Below are positions 7,512 through 15,004 of a stretch of DNA of 37,462 bases, piece after piece. Origin of the DNA: Hylemonella gracilis ATCC 19624 (GTDB taxonomy: Bacteria; Pseudomonadota; Gammaproteobacteria; Burkholderiales; Burkholderiaceae_C); the NCBI RefSeq assembly GCF_000211835.1, contig NZ_AEGR01000057.1, positions 1 through 37,462 of the forward strand, read 5' to 3'. The position numbers were made by a program, and so were the translations under genes. The notes beneath the pieces were generated by a model, which worked only from the letters and a program-made list of their open reading frames with translations, made no database searches and had not been told where the DNA came from. The first letter of the stretch is position 1. Each line of letters opens with the position of its first letter.

Positions 7512-8810
7512 ATGAACCCCGGACTTCGCCAAGACAGCACCCATCTCTCTGGCCCCTTGCCTCGGCGCTTGCACCGCAGCCTGATGCTCTCCTCGGTGCT
7601 GGCCCTGGCCTGTGCCTTGGGTACACCACCGGCCCGGGCGGCTGGTGCGGACATCCCGGCCTTGATGGCGGCTGGACAATGGTCACAGGCGCGCGGCGCC
7701 GTCGAGCAACAACTGCAAGCCCGTCCCAAGGACGCTCAACTTCAGCTTTACAAAGGGGTGATCCAGCGCGAAAGCGGCCAGCTGCGCGAAGCCCTGGTCA
7801 CGTTCACGCAGTTGAGTGTCGAGCACCCCAACCTGCCCGAAGCCTGGAACAACTTGGCGGCCGTCCACGCGGCGCTGGGCCAATTCGAGCAGGCTCGCGT
7901 GGCGCTGGAAAAAGCCCTGCACACGCACCCCAGCTACGCCGCGGCCTACGACAACCTGGGCGCGGTCTACGCCCGCCTGGCCAGCCTGGCCTACAGCCGG
8001 GCGCTGCTGATCGACGCCGAGGGCGCCGTGCCCAACGCCAAGCCCAGCCCCCAGCAGCAAGCCGCCAATGAAGCCTTGAAGCAGTCGCTCCAGCAGCCCA
8101 TGCAACTGGCCTTGTTGCGTGAAGTGCGGGAGTTGCCGGCCGCCTCCGCGCCGCTGCCAGCGGCAACGCCAGTGGCGCCTGCGCCCGTGGTGGTGGCCTC
8201 CGCCACGCCGCCCGCACCCGCGCCACATGCAGCGCCAGCGGCCACGACCGCGACGCAAGCGACACCCGTCTCCGTCCCAACGGCCACGCCTGCGCCCTCG
8301 GCACCGGCCGTCGCCGTCGCTCAGCCTCCCCTGACGCCGCCACCGCCCCCGCCGCCGCCTGTCAGCAAGCCCGCGCCAGTGGTGCCACGGGAAACTCCTG
8401 CCCCGCCAGTCGCAGCGGCCGCCACACCGGCAGCGCCACCCGTGGCCAGCGCAGCGCCCAGCGCCCCGTCAGCCGACGAAGCGGCCGTCGCCCAGGCCGT
8501 GCGCGCCTGGGCTCAAGCCTGGTCGGACCGCGACATGGCGCGCTACCTCGGTGCCTACGCGAGCAACTTCGACACCGGCTCGCAAAGCCGCCCGGTCTGG
8601 GAGCAAGCACGGCGTGATCGCATCGTCAGCAAGAAGCGCATCAGCGTGGAAGTGCAGAGCCTGCAGATCACCGTCAACGGTTCGCGCGCGATCGCCAAAT
8701 TTCTGCAAGACTACAAGGCGGACACGCTGGCCGTCGTCAATGGCAAGACTCTGGAACTGACGCGCACGGCCGACCGCTGGCTGATCGTCAAGGAAAGCGC
8801 GGGCAACTGA
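7512..8810 (+). CDS. Periplasmic TPR protein with Pro/Ala linker and C-terminal NTF2-like domain
   Basis: The 432 residues run in order. First is a basic N-terminus and signal peptide (hydrophobic MLSSVLALACALG, cleavage near PARA, about 25-43). TPR repeats follow (about 45-170), related to those of the preceding gene. Next comes a 110-residue Pro/Ala-rich linker with a run of Pro (about 210-320), of the kind that spans periplasm or peptidoglycan. Last is an NTF2/SnoaL-like domain (about 322-432) with AVRAWAQAWSDRDMARYLGAYA and TRTADRWLIVKES. The ATG at 7512 leaves a plausible signal peptide; ATG 7485 is possible and neither has a good ribosome-binding site. The C-terminal domain resembles the one at the end of the neighbouring YkuD protein, so both may bind the same partner. 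Confidence 0.82.
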   Translation: MNPGLRQDSTHLSGPLPRRLHRSLMLSSVLALACALGTPPARAAGADIPALMAAGQWSQARGAVEQQLQARPKDAQLQLYKGVIQRESGQLREALVTFTQLSVEHPNLPEAWNNLAAVHAALGQFEQARVALEKALHTHPSYAAAYDNLGAVYARLASLAYSRALLIDAEGAVPNAKPSPQQQAANEALKQSLQQPMQLALLREVRELPAASAPLPAATPVAPAPVVVASATPPAPAPHAAPAATTATQATPVSVPTATPAPSAPAVAVAQPPLTPPPPPPPPVSKPAPVVPRETPAPPVAAAATPAAPPVASAAPSAPSADEAAVAQAVRAWAQAWSDRDMARYLGAYASNFDTGSQSRPVWEQARRDRIVSKKRISVEVQSLQITVNGSRAIAKFLQDYKADTLAVVNGKTLELTRTADRWLIVKESAGN

Positions 8811-8841
8811 CTCGCCCGCCCCACCGCGTGCAAGGAACGTC

Positions 8842-10140
8842 ATGAAGCGAGCCGTCTTCCTCACTCCGCCCCGCGTCGCCGTGCTGGTGTTGGCCGCGCT
8901 CGGCCTCTGCACGACACAGCAAGGTCGCGCGCAAGCCCAGACCGTGGCCGCCATCTCCCCGGCCCCGATCCTGACGTCCGCGGGCTCGAAACTCTCACCC
9001 GAAGCCCGACTGGTCGACATCTACCGACTCGTCGGCATGGGCCAGTTGAACGAGGCGCGCGAGGCCGCGCGCCGCCTGGCTCAAGACCACCCGAATTTCC
9101 AGCTGGCCCAGCTCGTTTATGGGGACCTGCTGCTCGCTCAGGCACGCGCGCTCAATGGTCTGGGCAATGCTCCCGCGCTGTTGACCACCGGCGTCGGGGC
9201 GCAAACCCTGGCCGAGTTGCGCCATGAATCCGAGGTGCGGCTGGCCGCGCTGCGCGAGCGCCCGCCGGCCGGTGCCGTGCCCACGCAATTCCTGGCGCTG
9301 GCGCCCAACGTGCGGCATGCCATCGCGGTCGATGCCTCGCGCGCCCGCCTGTACCTCTTCGAGAACCAAGCGCAAGCCAACGAAGGCGCTCGGATGCGCC
9401 TGATCGCCGACTACTACGTGTCCGTGGGCAAGTACGGCATCGAGAAAACCACGGAGGGCGACGCCCGCACCCCCCTGGGCGTGTACTTCACGCTGCACCG
9501 TCTGGACAAGCGCTCCTTGCCCAATTTCTATGGCGCGGGCGCGCTGCCGATCAACTACCCCAACATCCTGGACCGACGCAGGGGCAAGACGGGCAGCGGC
9601 ATCTGGCTGCACGGCACGCCGCCCAATCAGTTCGCGCGTGCCCCCTTGGCCACCAATGGCTGCGTGGTGTTGTCCGACCCCGACCTCGAGCACGTGCTGC
9701 GCACCGTGGCCCCCAGCACGACACCGGTGGTGATTGCCTCGCGCCTGGAATGGGCGCAGCCGACGCAATTGCAAGCCGAGCGCCAGTCCTTCGAGACCGT
9801 GCTGGCGGCATGGCGGCAGGCCAAGACCAGCGGCGATCTGCAACAGATGCTGCGCTTCTACGCCGAGGACTTCTCGGGTTTCCGTGGCCGCACGCTGCGC
9901 GAGTGGGAACTGGTGCTGCGCGTCGAACTGGCGCGCGACGAGGGCCGCGCGATCGAACTGCAAAATCTCTCCTACCTGCGCTGGACGGACGAGGAAGACA
10001 CCATGATCGTCACCTTCGAGGAAGCTTCCGCGCCGGGCCAGGACAACCGCCCTGGCGTTGCCAAGGGCCAAGTCAAGCGCCAGTACTGGAGCCGCCAGGG
10101 CCAGGAGTGGAAGATCATTTTTGAAGGAACCCTCGGATGA
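8842..10140 (+). CDS. YkuD-family L,D-transpeptidase/carboxypeptidase with NTF2-like C-terminus
   Basis: The YkuD domain (about 155-300) acts on peptidoglycan stem peptides. It carries [10 protein letters not shown] and [21 protein letters not shown], then C274 followed by VVLSD. This is the HG...S/TxGC motif with catalytic H258 and C274. A signal peptide (about 1-31) sends the protein to the periplasm. Residues 50-140 are a helical N-terminal domain, and residues about 312-432 form an NTF2-like domain. The order helical domain, YkuD, NTF2-like is that of Helicobacter Csd6 and Campylobacter Pgp2, which are L,D-carboxypeptidases controlling cell shape. By analogy this may trim tetrapeptides rather than cross-link them. 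AAGGA lies 5 bases before the ATG. It follows the TPR/NTF2 gene by 31 bases and overlaps the cyclophilin gene by ATGA. Confidence 0.9.
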   Translation: MKRAVFLTPPRVAVLVLAALGLCTTQQGRAQAQTVAAISPAPILTSAGSKLSPEARLVDIYRLVGMGQLNEAREAARRLAQDHPNFQLAQLVYGDLLLAQARALNGLGNAPALLTTGVGAQTLAELRHESEVRLAALRERPPAGAVPTQFLALAPNVRHAIAVDASRARLYLFENQAQANEGARMRLIADYYVSVGKYGIEKTTEGDARTPLGVYFTLHRLDKRSLPNFYGAGALPINYPNILDRRRGKTGSGIWLHGTPPNQFARAPLATNGCVVLSDPDLEHVLRTVAPSTTPVVIASRLEWAQPTQLQAERQSFETVLAAWRQAKTSGDLQQMLRFYAEDFSGFRGRTLREWELVLRVELARDEGRAIELQNLSYLRWTDEEDTMIVTFEEASAPGQDNRPGVAKGQVKRQYWSRQGQEWKIIFEGTLG

Positions 10141-10793
10141 AGTCTCGTCGTCTTGCCCTGCGCCACCTGTCCACCCTGTTCTGCGCCTTGGGCCTCGCTC
10201 TTGGCCCAGCCCTTCAATCGGCGCAAGCCCAGAGCGCGCCAGCCAAGCCCGCCAGTACCGTCAACAAAACCAAAGGAAAGACCTCCATGAGCCACCCTCA
10301 AGTCGAACTCACCATCACCGGCTACGGCGTCATCAAGCTTGAACTCGACGCCGAGAAGGCGCCCAAGTCCGTCGAGAATTTCCTGGACTATGTGAAGAGT
10401 GGTCATTACAGCGGCACGGTCTTCCACCGCGTCATTCCGGGCTTCATGATCCAAGGCGGCGGCTTCGCCCCGGGCATGAACCAGAAGCCGACCGAACCGC
10501 CCATCGAAAACGAAGCCAACAACGGCCTGAAGAACGACAAGTACACCATCGCGATGGCGCGCACGAACGACCCGCATTCGGCGACCGCTCAATTCTTCAT
10601 CAACGTCGCGAACAACGACTTCCTCAACCACAAGGCACCCTCGGGCCAAGGCTGGGGCTACGCCGTCTTCGGCAAGGTCATCGCAGGCCAGGACGTGGTG
10701 GACAAGATCGCCGCTGTGAAGACCGGCACCCGCGGCTTCCACGGTGACGTGCCCAAGGAAGACGTGGTGATCGAAAAAGCCACCGCCTTGTGA
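10137..10793 (+). CDS. Cyclophilin-type peptidyl-prolyl isomerase, exported form plus internal start
   Basis: Cyclophilins catalyse cis/trans isomerisation of Xaa-Pro bonds. The 218-residue frame starts at an ATGA overlap with the YkuD gene and encodes a signal peptide (hydrophobic [13 protein letters not shown], cleavage near AQAQ, about 1-32). A short linker leads to [20 protein letters not shown]. From that second Met (ATG 10287, with AAAGGAAAG upstream) the remaining 168 residues look like a complete cytoplasmic Ppi[48 protein letters not shown]. The same gene could therefore give a periplasmic and a cytoplasmic enzyme. In related genomes I recall separate ppiA- and ppiB-like genes side by side, so a fusion by deletion is plausible but inferred. 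Confidence 0.93.
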   Translation: MKSRRLALRHLSTLFCALGLALGPALQSAQAQSAPAKPASTVNKTKGKTSMSHPQVELTITGYGVIKLELDAEKAPKSVENFLDYVKSGHYSGTVFHRVIPGFMIQGGGFAPGMNQKPTEPPIENEANNGLKNDKYTIAMARTNDPHSATAQFFINVANNDFLNHKAPSGQGWGYAVFGKVIAGQDVVDKIAAVKTGTRGFHGDVPKEDVVIEKATAL

Positions 10794-10804
10794 TCTGAGC
10801 CCAA

Positions 10805-11722
10805 GTGAACCTGCCCCAGACGTTCGTCGCCGAAGTCAGCGCGCCCGCGAGCTGGCGGCTGGTCGACTTCATTTCCGACCTGCACCTGCACAGCAGCGAG
10901 CCCCGGACGGTGGAGGCCTGGAAACGCTACTTGGCGAGCACGCCCGCCGACGCCATCTTCCTGCTGGGCGACCTGTTCGAAGTCTGGGTCGGGGACGACG
11001 CGCTGGACGATCCCGGGACGGACGCGGCCAGCGCCGCGGAGTCGGCCTTCGAGCGCGAGTGCATCGCGGCGCTGCTCGCCGCGAGCACCAACCACGCGTT
11101 GTACTTTCTGCATGGCAACCGCGATTTCATGCTGGGTGACGAGGCCGCGAGGCGCGCGGGCATGACCTTGCTGGCCGATCCGTGCGTGCTCGTCTTCGGC
11201 GTCGCGCAAGGCAAGCCGGCGCGGTGGTTGCTCAGCCACGGCGATGCCCTCTGCCTGGGCGACCGCGAGTACCAGGCGTTTCGCGCGCAGGTCCGCACCC
11301 CCGAGTGGCAGCGAGGATTTCTGACCCAGTCCCTGACCCAGCGCCGGGCCTTCGCGCGCAATCTCCGTGCCCAGAGCGAGGCCCGCAGACAGGCGAGTGC
11401 CGCCGCCGGCACCGACTTCAGCGAGACCTACGCCGATGCCGACCCAGCCCTGACGCGCGCCTGGCTACAGGCCGCGCGCTGCACGAACCTGATCCATGGC
11501 CACACGCACCGCCCTGCGGATCACCGGCTTGACGAAGGCGCTAGTAACCCCAGCGGCGCGGGCTCGAGCACGCGCCATGTGCTGAGCGACTGGCATCTGG
11601 ACGGCCCGGGGGCGCCGCGCGCCGAGGTCATGCGCCTCAGCCTGGCCCATGCCGGCAGCGCGGCGCGGGTCAGACGCCTGACGCTGGCCGAGGCCATGGG
11701 CACGACGACGCGCGTCAGCTGA
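10805..11722 (+). CDS. lpxH: UDP-2,3-diacylglucosamine diphosphatase
   Basis: LpxH hydrolyses UDP-2,3-diacylglucosamine to lipid X in lipid A synthesis at the inner membrane. The 305 residues hold the full calcineurin-like metal site: SDLHLH (D25, H27), LGDLFEVWVGDD (D56), HGNRDF (N105), SHGD (H145) and IHGHTH (H231, H233). The protein is longer than E. coli LpxH (240 residues), with extra stretches near 60-85, 190-210 and at the C-terminus. The start is a GTG 11 bases past the cyclophilin stop. The mtfA gene follows after one base, so all three are probably co-transcribed. Confidence 0.94.
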   Translation: MNLPQTFVAEVSAPASWRLVDFISDLHLHSSEPRTVEAWKRYLASTPADAIFLLGDLFEVWVGDDALDDPGTDAASAAESAFERECIAALLAASTNHALYFLHGNRDFMLGDEAARRAGMTLLADPCVLVFGVAQGKPARWLLSHGDALCLGDREYQAFRAQVRTPEWQRGFLTQSLTQRRAFARNLRAQSEARRQASAAAGTDFSETYADADPALTRAWLQAARCTNLIHGHTHRPADHRLDEGASNPSGAGSSTRHVLSDWHLDGPGAPRAEVMRLSLAHAGSAARVRRLTLAEAMGTTTRVS

Positions 11723-11723
11723 G

Positions 11724-12554
11724 ATGGGCTGGCTGGGCTCTCTGCTGGGGCGTCTGCTCAGCTCGGCGGCCAAGCGCCGCCCCCGTCACCCCATTCCCGA
11801 CGCTCTGTGGCGAGACACCCTGGCCGCCTGCCCCTGGCTGGACAATCGAACGGAGTCCGAGCGCGCCCGCCTGCGTGACCTGTGCGCCCTCTTCCTGGAA
11901 GACAAAGAGTTCCATGGCGCGCAGGGCCTGAGCATCACCGATGCCATGGCCGTGCAGATCGCCGCCCAGGCCTGCCTGCCCGTGCTGGGCTTTGGCACGG
12001 GCAGCTTGCCCTTGCGCTGGTACGACGACTTCGTGACCATCGTCGTGCAGCCCGAAGAGGTGCTGGCCCCTCGCACGGTGATGGACGAGCATGGCGTGGT
12101 CCATGAGTACGAAGAGGAACTGGCTGGCGAGGCCATGCCCGAGGGCCCGGTGATGCTGAGCTGGCAGGACGTGCGCACGGCGTCGGACGCCGAGGCCATC
12201 GCCCAAGGCTACAACGTGGTCATCCATGAGTTCGTGCACAAGCTGGACCTGCGCGACGGCGTGGCGGACGGCTGCCCGCCCCTGCCCGCGGGTTTCATGG
12301 GCCTGGCGCCACGCGCCGCGCACGCGCACTGGCTGGACACGCTGCAGACGGCCTACGAGGGCTTCAAGGAAGCCTGCATCCGGGCCGAACGTTTTGGCGA
12401 AGCCGAGACTTGGCTGGACCCCTATGGCGCCGAGCACATCTCCGAGTTCTTCGCCGTTGCCAGTGAAGCGTATTTCGTGAACCGGGCACGTTTCACGCAG
12501 GAACATCCCACGCTGCTGGCGCTGTTCGACGCCTTCTACCGCCCAGGGGCCTAA
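11724..12554 (+). CDS. mtfA: MtfA-type zinc peptidase
   Basis: MtfA in E. coli is a zinc metallopeptidase that binds and inactivates the repressor Mlc, linking glucose status to the phosphotransferase system. The 276 residues carry the zinc motif HEFVH at 168-172 followed by KLD. A downstream EHISEFFAVASEAYF supplies the glutamate ligand, and PW..L...E..RL..LC..FL.DKEF is the usual N-terminal pattern. Length fits the family (about 265-280). The start lies one base after the lpxH stop. I see no Mlc in this window, so the E. coli role need not apply. Confidence 0.93.
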   Translation: MGWLGSLLGRLLSSAAKRRPRHPIPDALWRDTLAACPWLDNRTESERARLRDLCALFLEDKEFHGAQGLSITDAMAVQIAAQACLPVLGFGTGSLPLRWYDDFVTIVVQPEEVLAPRTVMDEHGVVHEYEEELAGEAMPEGPVMLSWQDVRTASDAEAIAQGYNVVIHEFVHKLDLRDGVADGCPPLPAGFMGLAPRAAHAHWLDTLQTAYEGFKEACIRAERFGEAETWLDPYGAEHISEFFAVASEAYFVNRARFTQEHPTLLALFDAFYRPGA

Positions 12555-12572
12555 CCCAGTGGGAAGGCCTCA

Positions 12573-12606
12573 GGCCTGGGGCCTGGGGCCTGGGGCCTGG
12601 GGCCTG
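12573..12606. repeat. Heptanucleotide tandem repeat (GGCCTGG, about 4.9 copies)
   Basis: Four exact copies of GGCCTGG (12573-12600) are followed by GGCCTG. The repeat lies in the short gap between the convergent ends of mtfA and the LysR gene, outside both frames. Perfect short tandem repeats of this kind are prone to copy-number change. Confidence 0.95.
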
Positions 12607-12640
12607 AAGCACACCTGCGGCCTGCTCGGCGCGCCCGCGC

Positions 12641-13606
12641 TCACGCCGTGGCCTCGCCCCCAACCGAGCCCCCCTGTAGCCGATGGAGCGCCGCCGGCCC
12701 GCTGACACGCATGATGTCGATGAAGCTGCGCAAGCGGGCCGGGTGCAGGCGCGCCTGCGGGTAGACCAGAAACACCGGCAGCGGATCGGCCCGCCACTGC
12801 GGCACGACATGCACGAGCCGCCCGGCACGCAGCTCCTCCTGCATGGCCCAGGCCGAACCCACGGCCAGTCCCAGGCCCTCGACGGCGGCGGTGCGCAAGG
12901 CGTAGAGCCCGTCGGTGGACAGGCGCGGCTGAATACCAATGCGCGCCACTTCGTCCGAACCGGCGCGCGTCAGGCTGATTTCGTTGCGGTAGAAGGTGCG
13001 CAAGGCCAACCAGGGCAGGCGCGTCAATTCGGCCGGGTGGGTGGGCAGGGCGCCGTCGAACAGGGACGGCGCGCCCACCACGATGCGAGGCACCTCGCCC
13101 AGGGGCAGCGCCACCACCGAGGGGTCCTGCACACCGCCGACGCGGATGGCGCAATCCACCCCCTCGGCGATGAAGTCGGGCATGCGGTCATGCAGCAGCC
13201 ACTCGACCCGCATCTTGGGATAGCGCCGCAGGTAGTCCGCCAAAGGCTGCACCAGCTGCTGCTGCCCAAAGGCGTGGGGCGCCACCACGCGCAAGGTGCC
13301 GGCCGGCTCCTCGCCCGCACCACGGGTTTCGCTCTCGAACGCCTGCCAGCTGGAAATCAGGTCCTTGGCACGCACGTAGCAACGCTGGCCGTCCTCGGTC
13401 AAGCGCATGGCGTGGGTGGTGCGCTGCAGCAGGCGCACACCCATGGCGCGCTCCAGGGCCTGCAGGCGCCGGCTGATGGTGGGTTGCGTGCTGCCCAGTT
13501 GCTCGGCCGCTGCCGACAGGCTGCCGGCCTCGACGATGCGCACAAAGGTTTCGATCAGCAGCATCCGGTCGGTGCCGGGTGGCAGAGCCGCGTCTTCCAT
13601 ATTCAT
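12641..13606 (-). CDS. LysR-family transcriptional regulator
   Basis: The 321 residues show a LysR winged helix at about 14-75: MLLIETFVRIVEAGSLSAAA, QLGSTQPTISRRLQALE and GVRLLQRTTHAMRLTEDG. A periplasmic-binding-protein-like effector domain follows to the end. Position and LysR habit suggest it regulates the divergent MFS exporter and itself. I set the start at ATG 13606 (MNMEDAALPP); an upstream ATG at 13648 would add 14 residues that do not look like the family. A perfect inverted repeat with LysR spacing overlaps this start codon. The effector is unknown. Its C-terminal end faces mtfA across the heptamer repeat. Confidence 0.92.
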   Translation of the reverse strand: MNMEDAALPPGTDRMLLIETFVRIVEAGSLSAAAEQLGSTQPTISRRLQALERAMGVRLLQRTTHAMRLTEDGQRCYVRAKDLISSWQAFESETRGAGEEPAGTLRVVAPHAFGQQQLVQPLADYLRRYPKMRVEWLLHDRMPDFIAEGVDCAIRVGGVQDPSVVALPLGEVPRIVVGAPSLFDGALPTHPAELTRLPWLALRTFYRNEISLTRAGSDEVARIGIQPRLSTDGLYALRTAAVEGLGLAVGSAWAMQEELRAGRLVHVVPQWRADPLPVFLVYPQARLHPARLRSFIDIMRVSGPAALHRLQGGSVGGEATA

Positions 13607-13619
13607 ACGTAAATCGTAT
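13605..13619. promoter_or_regulatory. Putative LysR-type operator
   Basis: ATACG-TAAAT-CGTAT is a perfect 5-bp inverted repeat with a 5-base spacer and fits the T-N11-A rule for LysR binding sites. It is in the 97-base gap between the divergent LysR and MFS genes and overlaps the LysR start codon, consistent with autoregulation plus control of the exporter. Confidence 0.6.
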
Positions 13620-13703
13620 AACCAATCTTCCAGACAAGCCCTAACCAAGACCGTTTTGTTCAGAAAAAATCACGTCACCCTGAAAAACAACTGGAAAACC
13701 CTG

Positions 13704-14921
13704 ATGAACACCATTCAATCAACGCATGCAAAGCAGGACGACGGCCTCTCCTCGGCCCTGGTGTTCCTGCTGGCTTTGGGCGCCGGTCTGGCGGCAGCCT
13801 CCATCTACTACAGCCAACCGCTGCTCGGCGTCCTGGGCACCGATCTGCAGACCTCGGCCGCGGCCGTCGGCTGGGTGCCCACCCTGACCCAGCTCGGTTA
13901 CGCCCTGGGCATCCTGCTGCTGGCGCCCCTGGGAGATCGCTACGACCGGCGACGCGTCATCGCGATCAAGGCGGGTCTACTGGCCGCCGCCCTGCTGCTT
14001 TCCAGCCTCTCGCCCACGCTGGGCGTGCTGCTGGTGGCCAGCCTGGCGCTGGGCCTGGTGGCCACGCTGGCGCAGGACATCGTGCCCGCCGCGGCCACGC
14101 TCGCGCCGGAGACCCGGCGCGGTCGCGTGGTCGGCACGGTGATGACGGGGCTGCTGCTGGGCATCCTGCTGTCGCGTGTCGTCAGTGGTTTCGTGGCCGA
14201 GCACTTCGGCTGGCGCACCGTGTTCGCGGCGGCCGCGGTCGCCGTGCTGCTGCTGGGACTGGCCCTATGGCGGGTGCTGCCGCCCTTCGCGCCCACGTCC
14301 CGCCTGCCCTACGGCCAACTCATCGGATCGCTGCTGCAGCTGTGGCGGCAGCACCCGGAGCTGCGCCGCGCGGCGCTGGCCCAAGGCCTGCTGTCCGTGG
14401 CCTTCAGCGGTTTCTGGTCCACGATGGCGGTCATGCTGCATGGCGCGCCCTACCACCTCGGCACCAGCGCGGCGGGAGCCTTCGGCCTGGCGGGCGCGGC
14501 CGGCGCGCTGGCCGCGCCACTGGCGGGACGTTATGCCGATCGGCACGGCCCAGCCCGCGTGAGCCTCGCGGGCGCGGCGCTCACGGCCCTGTCGTTCGCG
14601 GCGATGTTCTTCCTGCCCGCGCTGTCGCCGCACCACGCGCTGTGGCTGATCGCCGCCAGCACCGTGGGTTTCGATCTGGGCATCCAGGTCTCGCTGATCG
14701 CGCACCAGACCATCGTCTACGGCCTGGACCCCGCCGCGCGCAGCCGACTCAACGCCGTGCTGCTCTCTTCCACTTTCGTCGGCATGTCGATGGGGGCGGC
14801 GCTGGGCAATGCCCTGCTGGCCCAGGCGGGCTGGACCGGCGTGACCGCCCTGGCCGTGATGGCCGCCTTGGGCGCGTGGGCCCTGCGCCTGCAGGCACCG
14901 GCGCAGACGCGCCAAGGCTGA
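13704..14921 (+). CDS. MFS transporter (DHA1-type efflux)
   Basis: The 405 residues contain about 12 membrane helices. The MFS motif A appears as GDRYDRRRVIAIKAG between helices 2 and 3, and ALGLVATLAQDIVPAAATLA is typical of the YnfM/AraJ-like drug or sugar efflux group. The first helix begins at about residue 15. I set the start at ATG 13704; the frame is open further upstream but that part overlaps the LysR gene and is not membrane-like. Divergent pairing with the LysR regulator through a shared operator suggests inducible export of a small molecule whose identity cannot be told. Confidence 0.9.
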   Translation: MNTIQSTHAKQDDGLSSALVFLLALGAGLAAASIYYSQPLLGVLGTDLQTSAAAVGWVPTLTQLGYALGILLLAPLGDRYDRRRVIAIKAGLLAAALLLSSLSPTLGVLLVASLALGLVATLAQDIVPAAATLAPETRRGRVVGTVMTGLLLGILLSRVVSGFVAEHFGWRTVFAAAAVAVLLLGLALWRVLPPFAPTSRLPYGQLIGSLLQLWRQHPELRRAALAQGLLSVAFSGFWSTMAVMLHGAPYHLGTSAAGAFGLAGAAGALAAPLAGRYADRHGPARVSLAGAALTALSFAAMFFLPALSPHHALWLIAASTVGFDLGIQVSLIAHQTIVYGLDPAARSRLNAVLLSSTFVGMSMGAALGNALLAQAGWTGVTALAVMAALGAWALRLQAPAQTRQG

Positions 14922-15004
14922 ACATCCGGGCTATCTGGCCCGTGCCCGTGCGGCCGTCTCCCTCGAGCGCGCACAGCCACTCATCCGGAACCCTGCGGCG
15001 GCCC

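Noticed and set aside
13407-13703. Extension of the MFS transporter frame upstream of 13704
   Set aside because: It overlaps the LysR gene and its residues are not membrane-like; ATG 13704 is followed directly by a proper N-terminus.
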